From Methanomethylovorans sp041447285 (GTDB taxonomy: Archaea; Halobacteriota; Methanosarcinia; Methanosarcinales; Methanosarcinaceae): 64,000 bases of DNA. The position numbers and the translations under genes are program-made. The stretch is taken from the NCBI RefSeq assembly GCF_041447285.1, contig NZ_JBGMEB010000006.1, forward strand, positions 432,043 through 496,042. Direction: 5' to 3'. Positions 7,773 to 16,014 of this stretch are shown here, one piece after another (position 1 is the stretch's first letter; the number at the start of each line of letters is the position of its first letter). Under the pieces are notes generated by a model. The model worked only from the letters and a program-made list of their open reading frames with translations, ran no database searches and was not told the origin of the DNA.

Positions 7773-8285
7773 ATGGATAGCGAATTCCTTGAAAAGCTGA
7801 AAAGTTTCCGCATTCCTACTTGTCTGCGGGTGTGCGCAGGTACTGATGGGTCTGTGACGTTTCTGCTGGAGATTATGACTGGCCATCCGACGGCAGTGAT
7901 GACTGAATATCAGCATGTCATTTCTGCTGACAAGTGGATGGCTCAGATGTTCGGTGTGGAAGTGGGCGCGGATATCAATGACCGTGTGGTCACTCTCACG
8001 GCAGGTGAAACGCCTTACGTGTACGCACGTTCACTCTCGGCTATTGAGAAAATGCCTCCGGGCGTGAAGTGCGATATGATCAAGGCTGATATCCCTATTG
8101 GTAGAATACTGCGTGACCATAATATCGAAACGCGTCGAGATTTCGAGGACGTGGAGATCCACAGCCAGGAGTCTCTTTTCGAAGCCAGTTCTGTACTTTC
8201 CCGCTCCTACAAAATCGTGCACCACAGTGGTGTGCTCATGTGGATCAATGAGCGTTTTCCCATCGATGACCGCTGGCTCTTATAA
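7773..8285 (+). CDS. chorismate lyase-like protein (DUF98/UbiC-like fold)
   Basis: Protein of 170 residues with the layout of the DUF98 chorismate pyruvate-lyase family: an arginine-containing strand (FRIPTCLRVCAGTDGSVTFLLE), the central SADKWMAQMFGVE, VVTLTAGETPYVYARS, a proline/glycine loop (EKMPPGVKCDMIKADIPIGRIL) and the C-terminal SRSYKIVHHSGVLMWINERFP. The conserved arginines and the final glutamate of INERFP match active-site positions of that fold. Members in methanogens are thought to supply 4-hydroxybenzoate or a related aryl precursor for methanopterin; that is family knowledge applied here by inference. It is 30 bp downstream of the DUF5611 gene and about 100 bp before tRNA-Thr. 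Confidence 0.75.
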   Translation: MDSEFLEKLKSFRIPTCLRVCAGTDGSVTFLLEIMTGHPTAVMTEYQHVISADKWMAQMFGVEVGADINDRVVTLTAGETPYVYARSLSAIEKMPPGVKCDMIKADIPIGRILRDHNIETRRDFEDVEIHSQESLFEASSVLSRSYKIVHHSGVLMWINERFPIDDRWLL

Positions 8286-8388
8286 ACGCTCTTCAAAGAT
8301 TCTATGAGCCAGTTGGACATACTCGAATCCAACCGAAACCTTATTAACAGATTCTGTATATTAGGGGGATGCCCTACTGATTCTGTGT

Positions 8389-8460
8389 GCCTCGGTGGCT
8401 TAGGGGTATAGCGCGTCCTTGGTAAGGACGAGGCCGCGGGTTCAAATCCCGTCCGAGGCT
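8389..8460 (+). tRNA. tRNA-Thr (anticodon GGT)
   Basis: A full cloverleaf of 72 bases. The acceptor stem gcctcgg pairs with ccgaggc, the D arm is gct/agc, the anticodon stem cgtcc/ggacg encloses loop ttggtaa giving anticodon GGT, and the T arm has gcggg/cccgt around ttcaaat. CCA is not encoded and there is no intron. A TATA-like gtatatta lies about 30 bases before the mature 5' end, and a T-rich stretch follows directly. Confidence 0.95.
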
Positions 8461-8585
8461 TTATCTTTTCAGTCCAATTCCCTGATTGTAAATTTTAATT
8501 TCTCGATGTTCATATGTAAGAGACATCATAGGACAAAATCTGCAATATGGACACGGTATAGCATGAAAAAAGTGTGTATATTAGA

Positions 8586-8846
8586 CTATTTAAGTCCTGG
8601 AGATTTCAGGGAAATTCGAAATTCCCAATTTAATTTATTTTTATTTACAGGTACGAAATCACATCTGACCATAGCTTCTTTAAACTGCTTGTTTGTGATA
8701 AAGAAACCCTCAGGTGTTTGTTCAAATAGATTTTTGAGTGCATAGCTAGTGTAATTTTTATTTGGTAATTTTTGTGGGACAATATTTGACATTATCCAAT
8801 TGTCCAGGGCTTTTATTTCAATGTCTGTTAATTCGTATTCACCCAT
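8586..8846 (-). CDS. small phage/ICE-like protein next to tRNA-Thr
   Basis: Protein of 86 residues. The pattern YTSYALKNLFEQTPEGFFITNKQFKEAMVRCDF, then LNWEFRISLKSPG, resembles small proteins carried by phages and integrative elements (consensus of the type SYxLKHxFE...TNxQFKxAM...PxxxNWxFxISxKSP). The ATG at 8846 has GAGGA nine bases upstream; the frame opens slightly earlier at 8855, inside that site. The gene sits 125 bp from the 3' end of tRNA-Thr, a common integration spot, and points toward it. No integrase or duplicated tRNA 3' end is visible nearby, so this is probably the remnant of an element. Its function is unknown; the family match is from memory. Confidence 0.55.
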   Translation of the reverse strand: MGEYELTDIEIKALDNWIMSNIVPQKLPNKNYTSYALKNLFEQTPEGFFITNKQFKEAMVRCDFVPVNKNKLNWEFRISLKSPGLK

Positions 8847-9108
8847 TTTATTCATTCCTCTTTTTTTATAAATATGGTAATATTACGCTGCGCCTTGATC
8901 TGGCTGATGTAACTAGTATATGTAGCGTTTACTTATTACATATTCGATGCTACAAATAAAATACAGAACAAACCGCTAAAGCTCAAAAAACAGCATACTT
9001 TGAATGCAAACCAGAAAAATGTGTTTTATCGCCTATCTATTATTCATAGGGGATCCGTAGTGATTATTGGTTAAAATATCAAAAGCAGGGAAATATAAAT
9101 CTGGGTAT

Positions 9109-10608
9109 TTAATATCGGATCGTGAATGTAAATTTGCTACCCTTTCCAACTTCGCTTGTGACCCATATCTTGCCACCATGCATCTCAACGTACTTCTTAA
9201 CAAGAGCAAGGCCAAGGCCAGTACCCCCGTACTGCCGTGTCATATATGGATTAATTTGTTTGAATGGCTGGAACAGTTTATTAAGATCATTCATTGCAAT
9301 ACCTATTCCTGTATCTTTCACACTGATCTCAATAATATTTCCAATGTGTTTTGCAGTTATTTCTATACGGCCATTATCGGGTGTAAACTTAATTGCGTTG
9401 CTTATAAGATTGTAAAGTATCTGACAGAATTTTGTCCTATCTGCCTTTATGCTATCAATCTCTGGGTCGATATCAACATCGATATCAATGTTCTTCTTTA
9501 ATGCAAGAGGTTCTGTTATAGCCTTTACTTGTTTAATTACATCTGGTATAGAGAAATATTCTAAATCAAGTTCCATCTTACCGGCTTCAACCTTCGAAAG
9601 GTCAAGAATATCATTGATAAGTGCCAACAGATGTTGGCCGCTATTTGAAATGTTGTATAAGTACTTTGTCTGCTTTTCATTTAAATTTCCAGCAGTTCCA
9701 GTAAGCATCATGTCAGAAAAACCTATGATGGAATTTAATGGAGTTCTCAATTCATGGCTAATTGTGGCTAAGAACTCGCCTTTGCTCCGATTTGCACTCT
9801 CTGCGATCAGTTTAGCATGTAGTAATATTTCTTCAGCCTGCTTTCTATCCGTAATATCACGGCACACACAAAAACTAAACTTGTTTTCTTCAAAGATCAC
9901 TGAACTTCCTTGAATTTCAACATTGATCAAACTGCCATCTTTTCGGCGATGGCAAGTTTCGGTAATGATCTTTTTATTACCAGTACGTTTGATCATGTCT
10001 AGCAAATGCTCGCGTGAAAAAAATGCATCCCAATCCCAAATGTGCAGCTCGTGAGTCTCTTCCAATGAGTAACCAAGCATTTCAGCAAATTTTTGGTTTG
10101 CCTTGAAAACCTTCCCATTCTGGTCAATAAGAACTAATCCATCCAACGATTGCTCAAAAAGCATACGCCACGTACTTATCTCATCTTCAATTTTCTTTTC
10201 TTTTTCCTTCTTTTGAGTGATATCCACATATCGTAATATCACACTTGTAGGACAGTTTTGAGAAAGTGGATGTATTTTCAAAATGCAGTGCTTTTCATCC
10301 GGATCATGAGACGAAAATTGAAATTTGAATTTTTTCATTTTTCCATTAATTACATCTCTTATCCCCTTCGCCAAAGCAGCAGCTTCTTCTGACTCTTTAA
10401 CGCTAGCCTCGTCACAGATCTTCAGGTAATCGGTCCCTTCAGCATATCTCTTAGGATCGAGGTAATTATTTTCAATCAATTCTTGCCAATTTTCATGGGC
10501 ATAAGTGATTATTCCTTCCGGAGATAGGACTACAATGCTATCTTCACAATATTCCCTTAAATTCTCCCCAGGTAAAGGGATTGAAAAGTTCTCGGTTTTA
10601 GAAGACAT
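9109..10608 (-). CDS. PAS-domain sensor histidine kinase
   Basis: Cytosolic sensor kinase of 499 residues. Two PAS-like domains (about 20-135 and 145-260, the second ending CVCRDITDRKQAEE) are followed by a HisKA domain with the phosphoacceptor in SHELRTPLNS (H285) and an HATPase_c domain with N box NLISNAIKFTP (about 400), G1 DTGIGI (432), F box KLFQPFKQ and G2 GGTGLGLAL (461). All motifs are intact. No transmembrane segment or receiver domain is present, so the input is intracellular and the partner is encoded elsewhere; no response regulator or output gene is adjacent. Multi-PAS cytosolic kinases of this kind are common in Methanosarcinaceae. Convergence with the tRNA side and the weak ribosome site leave the start less certain than the rest. 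Confidence 0.9.
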   Translation of the reverse strand: MSSKTENFSIPLPGENLREYCEDSIVVLSPEGIITYAHENWQELIENNYLDPKRYAEGTDYLKICDEASVKESEEAAALAKGIRDVINGKMKKFKFQFSSHDPDEKHCILKIHPLSQNCPTSVILRYVDITQKKEKEKKIEDEISTWRMLFEQSLDGLVLIDQNGKVFKANQKFAEMLGYSLEETHELHIWDWDAFFSREHLLDMIKRTGNKKIITETCHRRKDGSLINVEIQGSSVIFEENKFSFCVCRDITDRKQAEEILLHAKLIAESANRSKGEFLATISHELRTPLNSIIGFSDMMLTGTAGNLNEKQTKYLYNISNSGQHLLALINDILDLSKVEAGKMELDLEYFSIPDVIKQVKAITEPLALKKNIDIDVDIDPEIDSIKADRTKFCQILYNLISNAIKFTPDNGRIEITAKHIGNIIEISVKDTGIGIAMNDLNKLFQPFKQINPYMTRQYGGTGLGLALVKKYVEMHGGKIWVTSEVGKGSKFTFTIRY

Positions 10609-10830
10609 AATTCGGAGATAGTAAATTTAATATTCTAATTTGTATACTATATGTATATATAATTTGTCGCCACGTTTGTGATGATCTTTTTTATTATCCC
10701 TTCTCAGATTTCAAGATAAAATAGTAATGTTCTTGTTGGGATGTGTTCCTCCTCTCTCCTGTGAACAAATCAGTATTGTTAATGCAACTAAGAGCACGAA
10801 TTTCAATCTTAATCAGAGATTTACTGTCTC

Positions 10831-12984
10831 TTAACTCTTGCTCTCTTCAGTATTAAGGGAACTTTTTTCGTCCATTGACAGAAATCTGGCATTGATAGCC
10901 ACGATGATCGTGCTCAGTGACATAAGGACAGCTCCAACTGCAGGCGACAGCAATATTCCCTTACTGTACAGTACACCTGCAGCAAGTGGTATTGCCACTA
11001 CGTTATACCCCATTGCCCAGAAAAGGTTCTGCACCATTTTTCTGTAAGTAGCCCTGGAAAGACCTACTATTGAAACAACATCTTTGGGATTGCTTTTGAT
11101 CAGTATTATGTCTGCTGTTTCTACTGCAACATCGGTACCTGCTCCTATGGCAATTCCAATGTCTGCCTGGGCAAGAGCAGGTGCATCGTTCACTCCGTCT
11201 CCGGTCATTGCGACAACAATCCCTCTTGACTGTACTTCTTTCACCTTGGCAGCCTTTTCCTGTGGCAACACCTCCGCAAAATACTCATCCAGACCTATCT
11301 CTTCTGCAACCCATCTTGCAACTTGTTCATTATCACCGGTAAGCATCATGCATTTGATTCCCATTTTCCGTAGTGTGGAAATTGCCTGTTTTGATTCAGG
11401 CCTTATGATATCAGCCAGGGCAATGGCCCCTTTCACTTGCCCATCCATTACCACATAAACAACCGTTTTTCCTTGTGATGTGAGTTTTTTCACAACTTCA
11501 TTTTCAATATTAACGCCCTGTTCTCTCAGATATCCAGGGCTAACTACCTTTACTTCTTTCCCTTCTACTATTCCTTGGGCTCCTTTTCCCGGAATGGACA
11601 GAAAGTTATCCACTTTATACACCTGTTTCACAGATGCAGCTATACCCCGAGCTATCGGATGCTCCGAATTAGCTTCCACCGAGGCTGCATACCTTACCAG
11701 TTCTTCTTCATTCATTGTACTATCAAAAATAACAGTTTCAGTTATCCCAAATCTTCCCTGTGTCAGCGTACCTGTCTTATCGAAGATAATGGCATTCAGG
11801 TTGCGAGCGTTCTCAAAGGCTACCCTGTTCCTGATGAGTAGACCATTGCGTGCTGCCAGTGCAGAAGATATGGCAACTACCAGAGGAATTGCAAGCCCCA
11901 GAGCATGAGGACAGGTTATGACCATTACTGTAACGGCTCTTTCGAGAGAGAACGCGAAATCTGCTTTGATTAGCTGGGTCCACACTAACAATGTGATCGT
12001 GCCTACACTGAGGGAAATGATTGTAAGCCACTTTGCAGCCCTGTCAGCCAGATCCTGGGTGTGGGATTTACTTTCCTGAGCTTCTTTTACAAGTTCCACT
12101 ACCTGGGAAAGGAAAGATTCAGCTCCTGTTTTCTTTACTTTGATAGTTATAGCCCCTTCTCCATTGATGGAGCCCCCGATCACAGTATTATCTTTCTTTT
12201 TTGTAACGGGCTTCGACTCACCTGTGAGCATGGCTTCATTAACAGAGCTATTTCCTTCAACAACCACACCATCGGCGGGGATTTTCTCCCCGGGTCTTAC
12301 AACCAGCAGGTCTCCGACAATAATATTTTTCAGCGGTATATCTTCAACATTCCCCTGCTCATTGATCCTGTGGGTATCAGGAGGCAATAGCCTGGCCAGT
12401 TGCTCCAGTGCCTTGGAAGCCCCCATTATAGAACGCATCTCCAACCAGTGTCCCAGCAGCATGATATCGATAAGTGTTGCCAGCTCCCAGTAAAATATCA
12501 TTCCCATCAGGCCAAACACGACTAGACTGCTGTATATATATGCAACCGTGATAGCTATAGCTATCAGGGTCATCATGCCAGGGGTGTGTGAGGTTAGTTC
12601 ATCCCTTATCCCCTTAAGGAAAGGCCACCCTCCATAAAAGAATATGATCGTGGACAGCAGGAACAGCACATAAACATCTCCCTTGAAACCCGGAACTATT
12701 ATCCCAGAAACGGTGAACAAGAACTCGCGGATAATAGGAGACAGTAGAAGTATAGGGATAGTGATAATGACGGAGATAAAAAAACGTCTTTTAAAATCTT
12801 CCACCATCATTTCATGATGGTTAGTATGGTCTTTGTGCTTACCCTGTGCATCATGTTTACCATGCTGGATGTGTCCCCCATGTTCCATATGGTTATGTTC
12901 CTTGTGAGGTGGATGCTGTTCCATTGCCTGCTGTCCAGTATCATGATGCATGTGCTCATGCATTGCCATCTCATTATCTTCCAT
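10831..12984 (-). CDS. copB: copper-transporting P1B-type ATPase, CopB-like (CPH motif)
   Basis: Heavy-metal P-type ATPase of 717 residues in the cytoplasmic membrane. The first 60 residues are very rich in histidine and methionine, a metal-binding tail replacing the usual CxxC domains. The actuator TGES, the transmembrane ion site CPH (about residue 359), the phosphorylation motif DKTGTLTQG (about 402), the SEHP nucleotide site and the hinge MTGDGVNDAPAL are intact. CPH plus a His-rich tail is the P1B-3 (CopB) signature, associated with Cu(II)/Cu(I) efflux. AAGGAG lies ten bases before the ATG at 12984; an in-frame GTG at 12993 abuts the site. A membrane cytochrome-like gene lies about 90 bp upstream on the same strand, so the two are probably co-transcribed. 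Confidence 0.9.
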   Translation of the reverse strand: MEDNEMAMHEHMHHDTGQQAMEQHPPHKEHNHMEHGGHIQHGKHDAQGKHKDHTNHHEMMVEDFKRRFFISVIITIPILLLSPIIREFLFTVSGIIVPGFKGDVYVLFLLSTIIFFYGGWPFLKGIRDELTSHTPGMMTLIAIAITVAYIYSSLVVFGLMGMIFYWELATLIDIMLLGHWLEMRSIMGASKALEQLARLLPPDTHRINEQGNVEDIPLKNIIVGDLLVVRPGEKIPADGVVVEGNSSVNEAMLTGESKPVTKKKDNTVIGGSINGEGAITIKVKKTGAESFLSQVVELVKEAQESKSHTQDLADRAAKWLTIISLSVGTITLLVWTQLIKADFAFSLERAVTVMVITCPHALGLAIPLVVAISSALAARNGLLIRNRVAFENARNLNAIIFDKTGTLTQGRFGITETVIFDSTMNEEELVRYAASVEANSEHPIARGIAASVKQVYKVDNFLSIPGKGAQGIVEGKEVKVVSPGYLREQGVNIENEVVKKLTSQGKTVVYVVMDGQVKGAIALADIIRPESKQAISTLRKMGIKCMMLTGDNEQVARWVAEEIGLDEYFAEVLPQEKAAKVKEVQSRGIVVAMTGDGVNDAPALAQADIGIAIGAGTDVAVETADIILIKSNPKDVVSIVGLSRATYRKMVQNLFWAMGYNVVAIPLAAGVLYSKGILLSPAVGAVLMSLSTIIVAINARFLSMDEKSSLNTEESKS

Positions 12985-13073
12985 GTGTCCCACTCTCCTT
13001 ATTCAATTATACTTTTGTATGTTCTGTCACTGGATCTACAGCTTCTCTGTTCCATGACTTACAGCTAGAGCAT

Positions 13074-13697
13074 TTACTTTAGTGTCTTAATGTAGTCCAG
13101 TGTATCATTGAGGTCTTTATCAGACATTTGCCATCTCGGCATTGTTGGCGACAGAGATTCTCCGGAAGGTTCCAATCCATCCCTGATAGCTTTCTTGATA
13201 TCCTCATCAGTGAATGGGTGTTCCTCTTCTGTGGTCAGTGAAGTATATGTGATATCAGCCGGTACTGTGTAGCCCATCATCACTGGTACTCCTCCTTTAC
13301 CATCCACTCCGTGACAATTGACACAACCTCCTCCGTGCATGTATATCCATTGGGGGCCGTAGGATGTAGGGATTCTCTTGCCTGTTTCATTGAATCCGGT
13401 GTAATAGATTGTTTCACCGTTTGATTCGAACTTGGTCTTGATACCTTCGACATTGTAGGGATAAATATAACCAGTTCCCATCATTCCTCCCTGCTGGCCA
13501 TAATCGGCTCCCATCATTCCATTTCCGTAACCCGAGCCCATCATACCTCCGTACCCAGGTCCCATCATGCTGTCATAGCCTGATCCAGTGTTGTATCCGG
13601 ATGTCTGCAAGTTCATCATATAAACGATCATTATTAGGATTGCAAGTATAGCAATTCCAATAAGACCTAGAAAGTAATTTTCCATTTTAGCCATCAT
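13074..13697 (-). CDS. membrane-anchored c-type cytochrome with Met/Gly/Tyr repeats
   Basis: Protein of 207 residues with one N-terminal membrane helix (about 8-28) acting as an anchor, then a low-complexity region (about 34-77) with four MMG repeats (MMGPGYGG, MMGSGYGN, MMGADYGQ, MMGTGY), and a C-terminal cytochrome c domain with the haem motif CVNCH at 125-129. The downstream SPTMPRWQMSD supplies candidate methionine axial ligands, and TLDYIKTL is the usual final helix. The extracytoplasmic domain would be haem-bearing; the methionine repeats may bind copper. It lies directly upstream of copB on the same strand, suggesting a joint copper or redox role. GGGAGG precedes two adjacent ATGs (13697 and 13694); either may be used. 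The maturation system is not in this window. Confidence 0.85.
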   Translation of the reverse strand: MMAKMENYFLGLIGIAILAILIMIVYMMNLQTSGYNTGSGYDSMMGPGYGGMMGSGYGNGMMGADYGQQGGMMGTGYIYPYNVEGIKTKFESNGETIYYTGFNETGKRIPTSYGPQWIYMHGGGCVNCHGVDGKGGVPVMMGYTVPADITYTSLTTEEEHPFTDEDIKKAIRDGLEPSGESLSPTMPRWQMSDKDLNDTLDYIKTLK

Positions 13698-13797
13698 TAA
13701 CCTCCCACTTTGCCATTTAAAAATATGCTTGATTCAAAATATAAGGTTATGTGGAAAAAGCATTTTTTTTGTAGATTTTTTTGACTCGAAAATCAAA

Positions 13798-13852
<55 letters not shown>

Positions 13853-13935
13853 CCCATGCCTGATTTTGCATCGCTAATTTTATTTATTATGTATCTCAAT
13901 AATTTAATATCAACTATAGTAGTGGGCGTGTTTAG

Positions 13936-15597
13936 ATGAAATTGAATGTAAAAAATCAGATACTTATATTGATAGTTATCTATTCAATATTAATGCTGAT
14001 AGTACCGATATCGGCAACACCGCAAGAAGATGCAAACTCTGGTGATATACTAGAGAAAGATGCAGGTATTCAGAAAAGTGAAAAATACGTTCCAAACGAA
14101 ATTCTTGTTAAGTTTAAGCCTGGACTTTCAGATAAAGAAGTAGACAATATAAACTCCAAAAATGAGGCTTATGTTTTGTATTCGAGCCAATATGCAGGCT
14201 TCAAGACTCTGAAAGTTCCAAAGAGCAAGACGGTCGAAGAGATGGTCGAGATCTATAGCAAGAATCCAAATGTTGAGTATGCTGTACCGAATTATGTCAT
14301 GTATGCTACTATGTTGCCTAATGATCCACTTTATGTATATCAATGGAACTTCAAGCCTCCAAACGGTATAAACGTCACAGATGCGTGGGACATCTCCACT
14401 GGAACGGGTGTGATTGTTGCTGTAATTGATACAGGAGTTGCATCAAATGCCCCGGATCTTTCAGAGACTAATTTTGTTCAAGGATATGATTTCATAAATT
14501 ATGATAATGACCCTGCTGATGACAATGGTCATGGGACCCATGTGGCTGGTACCATAGCTCAGAGTACAAACAATGGAATAGGGGTTGCAGGTGTAGCTTA
14601 TGGTTGTACTATAATGCCTGTGAAGGTATTAGATGCAAGTGGCAGTGGGACCCTGAGTCAGCTTGTAGACGGTATATATTATGCCAGTGGTAAAAATAGC
14701 CAATATAAAGCAGATGTGATTAGCATGAGTTTGGGATTTCCTACTTCTGTAACTGCAAAGAAACTGCGTCCCCTTTTATCTGCACTTGATTATGCATACT
14801 CTCAAGGTATTGTCATAGTAGCAGCCGCAGGTAATGATGGTACTTCAACTGTATGTTATCCGGCTGCCTATGAGAAATGCATAGCTGTTGGTGCCACCAG
14901 ATACGATGGAACCCGCCCTTATTACTCCAACTATGGAAGTGCCCTTGACATAATGGCACCAGGAGGAGACATGAGTGTGGACCAGAACAATGATTATAAA
15001 CCGGATGGAATACTCCAGAATACATTAGCCTATAGCCCTGGAACTTTTGATTATTATTTATATCAGGGAACATCAATGGCAACGCCACATGTATCTGGTG
15101 TAGCAGCCTTGCTGATTGCAAATGGTGTAAAAGGGCCGGAAAATGTAAGACAAGCGATGCAGTCAACTGCAAAGGACATGGGAGCTACTGGCTGGGATTC
15201 TGGATATGGATGGGGTATAGTAGATGCGTATAAAGCTCTTAACTATTATACCACAGATTCACAGCCAAGTGGGGAAATGCACATCGAGAGTGTGAAAATG
15301 GATTCTATCACAAAGACAGCAGGAAAGAACACTCTGGTAACTGCAACAGTTACTGTAACCATATTTGATGCAAATAACAATCCGGTTGAGGGAGCAACAG
15401 TTTCAGGTCAATGGGACGGTGCTGCCACAGATTCAGGTGTTACGGGTAGCAATGGTGTGGTAACTCTCAAGTCAAATGAAGTAAAGGTGGTCAGTGGAAA
15501 ATTTGTTACCTTTACTTTTACCGTAGATGGTGTTTCTCATAATACTATGTCATGGGATGGAGGTACAGCATCAGGTACAATCATTTATCCGCAATGA
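13936..15597 (+). CDS. secreted subtilisin-like serine protease (S8 family)
   Basis: Exported protease of 553 residues. Residues 1-28 form a signal peptide (hydrophobic core IYSILMLIVPISA). A propeptide/inhibitor domain follows (about 50-125, YVPNEILVKFKPG...EYAVPNY), then the S8 catalytic domain with Asp165 (VAVIDTGVA), His199 (NGHGTHVAGT), the oxyanion Asn300 (AAAGNDG) and Ser380 (GTSMATPHVSG). A C-terminal Ig-like domain (about 448-550, ATVTVTIFDANNNPVEGATVSG) probably serves binding or anchoring. All catalytic residues are intact. No strong ribosome site precedes the ATG (gtgggcg lies about eight bases upstream). The gene is divergent from the cytochrome gene and separated from it by the GATA microsatellite. 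No cell-wall anchor helix is visible, so the enzyme is likely released or S-layer associated. Confidence 0.92.
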   Translation: MKLNVKNQILILIVIYSILMLIVPISATPQEDANSGDILEKDAGIQKSEKYVPNEILVKFKPGLSDKEVDNINSKNEAYVLYSSQYAGFKTLKVPKSKTVEEMVEIYSKNPNVEYAVPNYVMYATMLPNDPLYVYQWNFKPPNGINVTDAWDISTGTGVIVAVIDTGVASNAPDLSETNFVQGYDFINYDNDPADDNGHGTHVAGTIAQSTNNGIGVAGVAYGCTIMPVKVLDASGSGTLSQLVDGIYYASGKNSQYKADVISMSLGFPTSVTAKKLRPLLSALDYAYSQGIVIVAAAGNDGTSTVCYPAAYEKCIAVGATRYDGTRPYYSNYGSALDIMAPGGDMSVDQNNDYKPDGILQNTLAYSPGTFDYYLYQGTSMATPHVSGVAALLIANGVKGPENVRQAMQSTAKDMGATGWDSGYGWGIVDAYKALNYYTTDSQPSGEMHIESVKMDSITKTAGKNTLVTATVTVTIFDANNNPVEGATVSGQWDGAATDSGVTGSNGVVTLKSNEVKVVSGKFVTFTFTVDGVSHNTMSWDGGTASGTIIYPQ

Positions 15598-15609
15598 ACA
15601 AAACGGATA

Positions 15610-15640
15610 GGACCATATTATGGTCCCATTTACTATTTTT
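15610..15640 (+). terminator. hairpin terminator after the subtilase gene
   Basis: A six-base-pair stem, ggacca/tggtcc with loop tatta (15610-15626), followed by a T-rich stretch (catttactattttt), lies 12 bases after the stop codon. It fits an intrinsic-type terminator, although archaeal termination depends mainly on the U-tract. Confidence 0.6.
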
Positions 15641-16014
15641 TGGACGCAGGAAATATAGAAAGCTTCTATTTTTTATCAATCAACTTCTTTGCGATTGAGC
15701 TTGAAATGGACATTTATATCGAATCTTGCTAAGAACATCAATAAGCCATATTTTTGGGAGACATTCGTTTCAATATAATCTTGTCTGATTCTGGCATCTA
15801 AGATAAGAAGTTAAAAATACGATAAAACAAAAATACATAATATAATATTTCTGATTACTTGATACAAACGATATAGGGGACTCTGAAGAAAGAACCAAAA
15901 GCATCAAGGTGATTAGCAATAAGTGATATCGAAGATCAATAAATGAGCTAGAGGAGACTCAACATTTCGATATATTGAGTATGCAGCTATAATCCAATGT
16001 GGGGTGAATCAGGA
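15641..16014 (+). promoter_or_regulatory. intergenic leader of the CARDB/ABC operon
   Basis: About 370 bases without a gene. It is AT-rich with several possible TATA elements (aatataatat near 15838-15848 and acgatatag near 15867). Close to the following gene there is a small inverted repeat, actcaa/ttgagt (15957-15981), in the likely untranslated leader, and GGGGTGA seven bases before the ATG at 16015. No open frame or RNA gene was recognised. Confidence 0.35.

Noticed and set aside
8461..9108. Duplicated tRNA-Thr 3' end (attachment site)
   Set aside because: No second copy of the tRNA tail could be found by eye in the following few hundred bases; an integration boundary remains unproved.
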